Part shown: positions 10,540-19,433 of the stretch, one piece after another
How the letters are laid out: every line of letters begins with the position of its first letter
Numbering within the stretch: the stretch's first letter is position 1
Assembly: GCA_036925085.1 (NCBI GenBank)
Contig: JAUPFP010000003.1
Coordinates: 3,733,501 to 3,797,500 of the forward strand
Origin: Brachycybe producta
Taxonomy: Eukaryota; Arthropoda; Diplopoda; Playtdesmida; Andrognathidae
Length of the DNA stretch: 64,000 bases
Direction of reading: 5' to 3'
Notes under the pieces: generated by a model
Seen by the model: only the letters and a program-made list of their open reading frames with translations
Databases searched by the model: none
Told to the model about the DNA's origin: nothing
Translations under genes and position numbers: made by a program

Positions 10540-13500
10540 ATGGCGGTATGTCTTATATTATTAATTTTTTTTTATTGTAGAATTATATGTATTTTTGTTG
10601 ATATTATTTTCCGTCTTAAATTTTTATTACAGAAAGGTAAATCTGGAAAGAAAGAAAAAGAACGGAAGAAAAGAGAAGAAGAAGAACGAAAACAACGAGA
10701 ATTATTAGGTTTCGCTTCCTAATTCAATATAAGGAACATAATTTTATCATCTAAACTTCTACCCTCTGAGCAGGGTTCTAACATAGAAAAATTATGTTAA
10801 GGGTATAATGAATAAAATAGAATTGGAACCCTGCTTAGAGGTTTCAAGTGCTGAGTTCCTTTGAGATTTAGTAATTTTCGAGAAAGTTTAGTTTTGTGAC
10901 GAAATTCATTTTCAGATGCCGCACAGGATGATGCCGAGAAGAATAAAGAAAAACTTAAAGAAAGTGGTTTCGAACATGAGACGCGTCGTCTCGAGGTTAT
11001 AGTTAACTAAATCGTTAACTCTATTAAGTGATAATTAAGTAATAATTTTATTAACCAGGCTCTAAAACTACAAGAACAACAAAGACAAACAACGAAAGAG
11101 AAAATCAATGCTTTTTCGAAAAATATCGAAGAGATTCGTCGTGACCAATGGAACTCCGAAGCAGTTAGTTTAATTTGACATTAGTTTTTTTTATTTTTAA
11201 AATGCAATACAATTTCGTAATATATTGCAAACGTAAAAAATGCCCCCCCCCCCCAAAAAAAAAGCTCATTGAATTTTTGTTTTCAGAGATTTAAGGTCGA
11301 AATTCAAGAAAATTATTAATTATTAATAATGTCGCTAACAAAAAATGCTAATAACAATGTTTTTGACAAAATAATGTTGGTATTGGATGTTGGCAGGAAA
11401 CTGATCCATGCGTTTAGAATATTATTAACAGTGTTGACAACAGAAGTAACTTGCTAGTAACAATTTTGTTATCAACAATCCTTTGATTTGGAACAGCCTT
11501 CAGAACAGTTGCAAAATTTCTGCTATCAACAAAGTTAATAACAATATTATCGATAACTTTAATTGGACAAAATAACAAATGCTCAAAGCAAATGTTATAA
11601 GAGACTTTTAACAATGTTAATAGCAAATGTTATCAACAAAATAATCTTGATAACACAAGTTAATAACATTTTATAGGCCGATTTTTAATATTTGTTAAAA
11701 AAAAAACATTGCTAATAACACGTGTTTTCAGCTGCGGCGTAAAAGGGTGATTCAGCTGCAATTCTAGTTTCTAACACACTTTGAAGTTCTCCATAGCGTT
11801 GCTCTTCTGAAACTGTAGAATAACGAGAGTTCGACATGTTGATATTCGTTTTTTTTTTCTTCCTCCAAAAAGTGGGCTCGTTACATGAGTTGCGACGGAA
11901 GACCGAACTTAGAAGATCGGCGTCAACTCAATTCTTATGTCTCTCGGTGGATGGATCAGAAAGGTGGTCGTCCGAAAGACATTCTTATCGAATGCGACGA
12001 TGCCGTCTTGGTTTGTCTCGATGTCACAATCTTGTTACAATCTACGATTCAGTGACAGTTCCTCACTTTTATGTTTGCAGTTACGAGAGGATCTACAAAG
12101 TCTTTTATACAAAGGACGACATCTTCCTTTGGATGTCCAAGAGGCTTGTTACGAGGCTACATTTGATCTTCAGAACTGTATCCGATCAAAAATGGATCAA
12201 GCAACTTTGGAGTTGTTGAAGGTTAACGAGAACCCTTGAGGGCTTGTGGTTAGGCTTCGTTTACACTTTAAAACCATCTTAATTTAGGCGTTTTTTTTTT
12301 CTTCTTTTGTGTGTGTGTTTAGGAAGCGAGCATGGTGACTGATCCCGAAACTGGGAATTCTTATTTTTACGACAAGAACCAGGCTGTTGAATTATCAGTT
12401 TGGTCTAATCTTTCGTGTAATTCAAGGTAATATAAAGACTTAAGAGGGCTTTAGAACATAATAGACACGCTGGAGCGCCACTTGGGGAGATGAAAACAAA
12501 ATAAATATCTATTCAGCCACCTTGAAAAGTGAAATTTATTAATTTTCAGATACAACGGCATCGATGCTAAAGAGATCGGAGTCGCTTTTAGCATTCCGAG
12601 AAGTATCGTAATAACGGAATGTGCAGTTCGTATAATGAAGATGTCCGTGGACCACTTGTCACCACGGTGCCGCACTTATTCCTCTCTAAGTGTGCCCGTG
12701 TTTTCCGATCACGGCACTTGTTCGCATTACGAAATCACGAAAGAAATGAGCCGAAACGAAGAACAAGAAGGAGGTGGTGTCGTTAGTGATGACGTTGGTG
12801 TCGTTGATCTCAACGATTATTTCATACTGGGATCGATCATTTCGATCGATCTTTTACGTATTCCACCGCAGCCACGTAACGTCAAGCGTTGGATCATTAC
12901 AAAATGTATGATAATGATCACGGTTATACGAACGAAATGATACGAAGAATTTTTTGAAGCGAATTTTGAAAGAATTTCAAGATATATTTCAAACTAGAAG
13001 AGTAAACGAAATTGCAAAAAAAAAACACACACATTGAAAGTGTATTAAAAACTGGAACGGTAGTTGAATCACTTTAAGATTTGCATGTTGAATATTTTTC
13101 AAAATAAACTTTTTATAGACAAAGATTAAAAAAATATTGACTGCTTAAAGTTTTGAACTTTTTCAAACTGACATAAAAAGTTTATTTTGAAAGATATCAA
13201 ACAGGAAAATACCCTTAAGTCGGTGTTTCCCAATTTTATGTGACTACGGAACCCGTTGTTCGAATGACGAAAAAAGCGCGAAAATTCGAGTTTTTTTTTT
13301 TTTTTTCTAATCTGAAATATTCATCAAGATTCGCGGGATTCGAATGTCTCATCTCTACTTAAATTAAAATTTTAATTATTTTAAGAAACTATTAGAAACT
13401 AGTGGGGTAACCCGTCATAAATGACGGGAGCAAAATTCACAGGCATTTGTGCGCATGCGCGTCGTTTATTTCTTTTTTTACTCCTTTCATTTCAATTTCA

Positions 13501-16500
13501 GTCACCCTCTCCCACTTTTCTCTCTCTCCCCTTCTACATTTTCTAACCTTTTCCCCTCACCCCCTCCCACTTTTCTCTCTCCCCCTTCTACACTTTCCAA
13601 AGGAAGAGTTCAACATATAGTAGACCTTGAGAAAAAAACGGTTCATTTATTCAAATTTATATAAATTCCGACGTGCTTCAATGGTTTTGTACAGTTGTTA
13701 CTCCACACACACATAGACACGGGATATTATATATATAATTATACATTTTTTTTTTACAGTGTGAAATTTAATAAAACAAAATTTCATTTTCTGGTGGAAC
13801 CCTTACTTTTATTTCACGGAACCCCATTTGGGAAATAACTACGGCTTAAGTGATTGAGCTACCTTTCTAGTTTCTAAAAACACATTCTAGTTTCTCTTCA
13901 TTTTTGCACCTGAAAGACAGAATAAAAAGGAATTCGACATTTACAATGTTTGCTTTAATGATAAACTAGTGGAAGAACCGGATGAGTTACAATACGTTTG
14001 TTGGCTTTCTGATTACGTTTCGCCATCCGAATTAGAAGATGCGGAAGGTGGTGTCAAGAAAGAGGACGAAGAACTGGAAAAAGAACAGGAACGAGCCAAC
14101 GAAGAACTCAAGAGACTCGTTTACGTCACCATCAAGTTCGTTTTTTTTCATTTATGAAGATAACTGTTTACGATGACGTGGCTGGCTGCTATAAAATATG
14201 AATTTTAAATGATGTCGTGATTTTATTTATTTTATTTTTTCCGAACTAAAATGAAATTAAACTTTGATTTGTTGTTTTTGTTATTTTTCAGGTTGCCGAG
14301 TGACGTTTTGCTATCGGACATTCCGAAGTTGGCGCGTTGGGACGCAACGATCGACGCCTGGACGTCATCGACTTTGTATCAAGTCCTCTACAAAGAAGGT
14401 CAATAATTAACATCTTTTTAATTATCAATATTAGTTATGATCAATCAAATAAAATTTCTGATTATTCTCCATTTCAAAAACAACTTTAAGAAACTAGAAG
14501 AGTAAAATGAATCATTTATGATCGTTTTAAAGTGTAAACCGCACCAATCGAACTTTTGGTTATTTCTGTTTTACAAGAAAGTGTTTTTAGAAACTAGAAG
14601 GGTAGGTCAGTTACATAAAAAGGCTATTTTCATTTTGCTAGGCAATCTGCATAGTTGCTAGAATTCATTTTCCGGATTTTGTTGTGCATGGAGAGTAGAA
14701 GGAGCTTTTTAGTGAACTTTTTTTGTTGTTGTTTATTTTGAATTAACAGATCAGAATTCGGTTTCATTTTATGCGGATCGTTTTGGAACGTTCTCTTTGA
14801 TGCAATCTCGATTCACCTCTTTTCCGTATCAATCCTGGGAACTGATTCCTATTGGAAAATCGAAGGTTTCGTTCTCAATTGCTTCGATGGCAATCACGAT
14901 TGAAATTACAATTGAAGTTAGTTAATTACTTTGTACTCGCTTTTATTTAACTTAATAATTTGTTTGTTTGTTTTGTCCACCACAACCTTCTGAAATATAT
15001 TTGAAAATGTGTTGAACCCATGACCAACATTACCTTTTGGTTTGTGAGTCCGAGACACTAACCCACTACACCAACAACACAAGACACGATTACATCTTGC
15101 TTTTTTCTACTTTTTAGACCCTTTTTTTATATAAAAGCGAGTTTAATTTTCTTGTTGTTATACTTTTAATTTTCAAAAAGAAACCGAAAGCCAGATCCAC
15201 ATTAAGCTAGGAAACGTGCAACATGAATTCGAGACAAAAAACACAACAAAAAACACAACAAAAACACCAGAAAAAGCAGATTCTTGAAAATAAAACAAAA
15301 CTGAAACAACTGTCAACCACAACATACTTGTGACACAACACGAACAAATTTGGGTTTTGTTTTGTGTTTCTGTGACTGTTCTCTACGTAAACTACGCAAC
15401 TGTTCTGTTTTTGTTTTAATACTAACTGTGTCCACAACTGCAACAGACAAGAGTTGACAAAATGTTGCGTAATACAGAGACAAAACAAAAAACACTTTTG
15501 ATGTTTACCGACATGCTACAAGACATGGAATAGTTTGTGAAATTGCAGACAAAAAACACAGAAGTAGCAGAATTGTTTCAGAATTATCGCCAATTTGTCT
15601 CGAAACACATGAGTTTCTGGTTTGTCTTTTGTCAGCTTGATGTGGATCGGCCTTTAGAAAATACACAAATGAAACCTTAGGCCCGGTTCACATCAAGGTG
15701 ACAATAGTGCAACATGAGTTTCAGACAAAAACACAACAAAAGTGCCAGAAAAAAAAGCAGATTTTGAAAATAAAACAAAACTGAAACAACTGTCAGCAGT
15801 ATACACTCAAGACAAAACCACAGCAAATTTGACTGACACAAGACAAACAAATTTGTGTTTTGTTTTTGTGTTTCTATAGTTGTGTCCTACTTAAAGAGTT
15901 GACAAAATGTTGAGTAATAGAGACAAAACACAAACATTTTGATGTTTACCGACTTGTGGCGGGACATGGAATTGTTTGTGAAATTGCAGACAAAACAAAA
16001 ACTAAACACAAAAGTCGTAGAAATGTTTTAGAATTGTCACCAATTTGTCTTGAGACACTTGAGTTTCTGTTTTGTTTGTGTTCTGTCAGCATAATATGGA
16101 CGCGGCCTTAAAACAAAACATACCAGAAACAACTGTCAGCAGTTACTCAATACAAAACCACAACAAATTTGACTGACACAACACAAAACTACGCAACTGT
16201 TCTGTTTTTGTTTTAATACTAACTGTGTCCACAACTGCACAGACAAGAGTTGACAAAATGTTGCTAAATACAGAGACAAAACACAAACATTTTGAAGTTT
16301 ACCGACTTGAGCTGGAAGACATGGAATAGTTTATAAAATTGCAGACAAAACAAAACACAAAAGTCGCAGAAATGTTTTAGAATTGTCGCCAATTTGTTTC
16401 TCGATACACTTCTGTTTCTGTTTTGTTTCTGTTTTGTCGGCTTGATTTTTAAACAGCTGGGTTTCGACCCCCCTTTTGTTATTCTGGCGTTTCAGAAGAA

Positions 16501-18714
16501 ATAAAAACTTTGTTAGAAACTAGAAAAGTAGCTGAATCACGTGATAGTATTTTTCTTGTTGATATTTTTCAAAATAAACTTTTTATATAGACAAAATAGC
16601 ATCTCTCTTATAGTTGGGTCATTTTTTAAATTGACATAAAAAGCTTATTTTGAAAGGTATCGATATGGAAATACACTTAAATGATGGAACTACACTTCTA
16701 GTTTCTAAAACACTTTTAAATTTTCTCAAATTTGCTCGTGAAAAACAAAAAAAAAAACGAGAGTTCGAGAAGTGCTGACACTTTAAAACCCGCCAGATGT
16801 GGTTATTTACTAATTTTGTATGTTGTCACTATCAGCATATATTCTATTAGTCATCGATTTCTTCAACGGTGTGACGTCACTTTCATATATTTCTATGGAC
16901 TTGACGTCACACTGCTGGAGAAATCGATGAATAACGGGAATATGTGACAATGTATTTTAACAGATTGATCAGTGCGTTCTCGATCGAGTGCTTTGCAACG
17001 AGAAACCGTTTCGAGAAGCCGATTGGAATAAATCGATGACAGTTTTACAACTTTTCAAGGTCTGTGTACACGATTTGTCGTGAAGTTTGTAATTGTGGAC
17101 GAGAGAGAAACATAACAATATGGGAATTTGACTTTTTTTTTGTTGCGTTTGTCTACATTTTTACTTCCAGTGGCTGCAATCGGCTGGAATTTACTTCACT
17201 CCGAAACGAAACGATCATTTGTACACGAGTAACATAAAGTTAAAAGTAAGCTAAGTAGAAATCTTAATCGTAATAATTGGCTCAGTGAAAGAAGTAAACG
17301 TCGTAAAGGGTCTCTCGTTTACGTTCATGCAGCTAATTTCATCGCATACAGCATGACAGAAAAATGACGTCAAAATGCCTGTCACCACCTTGAATTGTGG
17401 TACAAGGTGCCGGCTTGTGACGTCATTTTGATTTTGTAATGCAGTGCATTAGCTGCATGATCGTAACGGCAACAAGCATTTACAAGAATGAACCTTGAAA
17501 ATATTTCAGAAGTACGAACGACTTTTAGTGGTCGAATCGACCACTACAGTGTCAGTGTTATACGACCACTTTTTGCATTTCATTTAACTCCACGCTAGGA
17601 GAACGTGAAAGTGAACGTTTTTCAGAATAAACATTACGAAAAAAATTCAAAGTATTTTAGAAACTAAAATAGTTAGTAATAATGCTAAAGGTTTTTTTTT
17701 TCATGATGATATCTTTCAAAATAAACTTTTTATGTCAAGTTTGAAAAAAGGTCGAAAATAGTTATTCATGAAATTTCAATGGAAAAACCTAAAATCGGGT
17801 CATTTTTCAAACTGAACTATAAAATCGTTTAGTTTTTAAGATATTCGCATTGAATAAACTTTTAGCATAATTGTTTATCAATCTAGTTTTGAAAACAATT
17901 TGATTTTTTTTTTCGTAATGTAGTTTCTAAAAAAAAAGTTCGCTTGACGTTTTTGCGTCCAAATTTTACAAAAAAAAAAACATCTATGGAGGTTTAACAT
18001 CAGTGACTGCAGTGGCGCCATCCGGAGGAAACAAACGCAAAATAAATATCTATTGAGGCATCTTAACACTTTGATCTACTCTTCTAGTTTCTAAAACACC
18101 GCAGTTTCTGTTTATTTTGTACATGAAAGAGATAATAATCGGAGTTGAAGAGGAATTTACACTTTTAAAATTTATTTTCAATTAAAGAATAAACCACTGG
18201 AAGACGGTGTTTATCGACAGATGGCAATGGCTTCATCGAGTGTCGTGTTCTCTTACAGCCGATGGAACGCGAACGTCGGCCACGATAAGATCGTATTGAG
18301 AAGCCGTAATCCAGAGCAACCGTCCGATAAGGTTTTCTCGAGATAATTACACAAGAGAAAAACCCATTCGATAAAGAGTATAATTCGTTGACAGGGGAAA
18401 CAGCCAGTGATTTTCATCACTCACGATGCGGCCACCGTGTTGAATATCACCGAACTCAGCCAAACATTCAGCGAAACGGCTTCCAACGAGAGTCCCGTAT
18501 ATGACAAATTCGGCAGTTCACGATTACTCTCGTAAAACACTTCGTTTCATTGTTTTTTTTTTGTTTTTTTTTTTTGTAGATCTCGGCCGATCTTTATCAC
18601 GCTGTGTTTGCTCTCGGATCGGAAAGCGTTCGAGAGGCTTTGAACGAAATCGATCTCGTGTTCGTCGACACGGTTTTTCAAGTTCTCGCAACTGTTCGAG
18701 TTTTACGTTGTTAA
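10540..18714 (+). CDS. DNAI7: DNAI7 (CASC1), axonemal dynein-associated protein, complete, 16 exons
   Basis: Orthologue of DNAI7, formerly CASC1/LAS1, an axonemal protein associated with inner-arm dyneins in motile cilia and sperm tails. Exons: 10540-10545, 10633-10708, 10916-10995, 11059-11163, 11873-12010, 12081-12221, 12323-12426, 12550-12905, 13970-14135, 14292-14398, 14750-14916, 16964-17059, 17171-17245, 18188-18331, 18395-18496, 18580-18714; about 665 residues, close to the family's usual length. The first coding exon holds only Met-Ala. The N-terminus is a charged coiled coil (KEKERKKREEEERKQREL). Next come WARYMSCDGRPNLEDRRQLN (family signature), YKGRHLPLDVQEACYEATF, IPPQPRNVKRWIITK, FTSFPYQSWELIPIGKSKV and YRQMAMASSSVVFSYSRWN, in the order of the vertebrate protein. 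All introns are GT-AG. The exon 8/9 junction has an in-frame alternative (donor at 12922, acceptor at 13921, adding 22 residues). An RFX X-box precedes the ATG. Confidence 0.94.
10754..10840. repeat. Imperfect palindrome in DNAI7 intron 2
   Basis: CTGAGCAGGGTTCTAACATA is mirrored by GAATTGGAACCCTGCTTAG. A related CAGGGTTCTAACATAGAAAA occurs near 40373, so this is a dispersed element. Confidence 0.6.
11748..11838. repeat. Family I right arm in DNAI7 intron 4
   Basis: TCTAGTTTCTAACACACTTT followed by the outer arm GAATAACGAGAGTTCGACAT. It ends about 35 bases before exon 5. Upstream, 11300-11740 is AT-rich with degenerate AACAATGTTAATAAC-type words and no exon. Confidence 0.65.
12438..12524. 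repeat. Family A remnant (short) in DNAI7 intron 7
   Basis: Only the ends survive: TTAAGAGGGCTTTAGAACAT at the left and AATATCTATTCAGCCACCTT at the right. Most of the interior is deleted. Confidence 0.75.
13219..13848. mobile_element. hAT-like non-autonomous element nested in family I, itself carrying family E
   Basis: Starts CGGTGTTTCCCAATTTTATG and ends in the rough mirror ATTTGGGAAATAACTACGG. CAGTGTTTCCCAA-type termini are characteristic of hAT elements. Flanks: CCTTAAGT on the left, GCTTAAGT on the right, an 8-bp duplication with one mismatch. There is no transposase. The middle (about 13398-13745) is a family E insertion in reverse orientation to the copy at 4078-4653. Confidence 0.7.
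13398..13745. repeat. Family E element (inverted relative to 4078-4653)
   Basis: Starts ACTAGTGGGGTAACCCGTCA, the mirror of the right end of the copy at 4078-4653. Then GCGCATGCGC and CT-rich blocks mirroring its GA-rich part. This copy has only the inner tip of the family C palindrome (ACAGGCATTTGTGCG). Confidence 0.72.
14479..14640. repeat. Family I fragments in DNAI7 intron 10
   Basis: Two left-arm pieces, AAGAAACTAGAAGAGTAAAA and TTAGAAACTAGAAGGGTAGG, separated by GTTTTAAAGTGTAAACCGC. Rearranged remnant. Confidence 0.6.
15005..15085 (-). repeat. tRNA-derived SINE-like fragment in DNAI7 intron 11
   Basis: On the minus strand the sequence reads TGGTGTAGTGGGTTAGTGTC, which resembles a pol III A box (TRGYnnAGTGG). 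It is followed 30-35 bases later by CATGGGTTCAACAC, a weakened B box (GGTTCRANNCC). Spacing and order suit a tRNA head. The B box is degenerate and I could not fold a full cloverleaf, so this is a tRNA pseudogene or SINE head, not a working tRNA. Confidence 0.5.
15188..15655. repeat. Family J element, first of a cluster
   Basis: CCAGATCCACATTAAGC at the left and GCTTGATGTGGATCGGCCTT at the right; the interior is CAAAACA-rich inverted sequence. It lies in DNAI7 intron 11. Confidence 0.85.
15680..16110. repeat. Family J element, second of the cluster
   Basis: Starts GGCCCGGTTCACATCAAGG and ends AGCATAATATGGACGCGGCC. Same interior as the first copy, in the same orientation. Confidence 0.82.
16111..16452. 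repeat. Family J element, third, truncated at left
   Basis: Lacks the left terminal block but keeps the interior and most of the right end (GTTTTGTCGGCTTGAT). It abuts a family I copy at 16475-16730. Confidence 0.8.
16475..16730. repeat. Family I MITE in DNAI7 intron 11
   Basis: TTAGAAACTAGAAAAGTAGC at the left, CACTTCTAGTTTCTAAAACA at the right; hairpin core with AAAATAAACTTTTTATATAG. Confidence 0.8.
16837..16948. repeat. Family K palindrome
   Basis: ATTCTATTAGTCATCGATTT mirrored by AAATCGATGAATAACGGGAA, with GACGTCAC blocks inside. It ends 15 bases before exon 12 of DNAI7. Confidence 0.75.
17330..17468. repeat. Palindrome in DNAI7 intron 13
   Basis: CATGCAGCTAATTTCATCGC is partly mirrored by GCATTAGCTGCATGATCGTA; the inner AATGACGTCAAAATG and CATTTTGATTTTG are also mirrored. 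Single copy here. Confidence 0.65.
17575..18066. repeat. Family A MITE (left end missing) in DNAI7 intron 13
   Basis: Interior from TGAACGTTTTTCAGAATAAA to the right end AATATCTATTGAGGCATCTT, with CACTGCAGTGGCGCCATCC. A family I right arm (18068-18180) follows and runs to within 10 bases of exon 14. Confidence 0.8.
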
Positions 18715-18754
18715 AAGTTTCAGGTTTGTTTCATTACCACGTTTTATAAATTGA

Positions 18755-18862
18755 AGGTGTAAACACGCCTTTTAAAATAAACTTTTTATGTGAGTTTGCA
18801 GTTGTCTATAAAAAGTTTATTTTGAAAGATATCATCAACATGAAAATACCCTTAAAATTCGA
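18755..18862. repeat. Family I core fragment after the DNAI7 stop
   Basis: TAAAATAAACTTTTTATGTG faces AAAAAGTTTATTTTGAAAGA across a short loop. It contains the first AATAAA (18776-18781) downstream of the DNAI7 stop, 62 bases away. Confidence 0.7.
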
Positions 18863-18879
18863 ATATTAAAATCTAAAAT

Positions 18880-19160
18880 TTCTGGAAGTTCTTATTTTAA
18901 AATCGGAATTCTTTTTTAAATTTTAATTTCAAAATATAAATTTTTATAAAATTCTTTAAATTCTGATTTTAAAATCTGAAATCTCTAAAAATTCTAATTA
19001 TAAAATATGGAATTTCTTAACATTTTAATTTCAAAATCTGAAATTCCTTTAAATTCTTTAAATTCTAATTTTAAAATCTGAAATTCCTTTAAATTCTTTA
19101 AATTCCAATTTTAAAGTCTGAAATTTCTTAAAATTTTCACATTTCGATTCGGAAATTACT
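18880..19160 (+). repeat. Tandem AT-rich minisatellite
   Basis: Units of roughly 50-60 bases built on TTTAAAATCTGAAATTCCTT and TTAAATTCTAATTTTAAAAT, about five copies, in the DNAI7 3' flank. Confidence 0.75.
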
Positions 19161-19374
19161 TAAAATATTTATATTCTTATCTAATGTTTATAAATAATGT
19201 AGTAAATAAAAAATATGAAATGAATTTATAACAATTTCGAATATTTTTATTTCAGTTTTTACAAATATTATTGTTGATAATAAGAAGAAAAGAAGAAAAT
19301 GTGAATATTATAATCAGGAAAAGTGGAAAAACATCATTAAATTTTTCAAAAGGTAGGACCGCCTTTTTTTTTTG

Positions 19375-19380
19375 TTTATT
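19375..19380 (-). promoter_or_regulatory. Polyadenylation signal of the BTB gene
   Basis: AATAAA on the minus strand, 54 bases past the stop at 19434-19436. No competing signal is nearer. Confidence 0.55.
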
Positions 19381-19433
19381 AATTAATTATTTTCATAAAT
19401 AAAGTAGGTGGGGGCCTGAATTAAGCAGCTTCC

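Larger units (their letters stand above)
13000..13935. repeat. Family I MITE split by a hAT-like element (DNAI7 intron 8)
   Basis: The left part (13030-13217) runs to AAATACCCTTAAG; the right part (13850-13935) resumes CTTAAGTGATTGAGCTACC and ends GAAAGACAGAATAA. Between them sits a second element flanked by near-identical CTTAAGT. The right end reaches to within about 40 bases of exon 9 and contains an alternative AG acceptor at 13919-13920. Confidence 0.8.
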
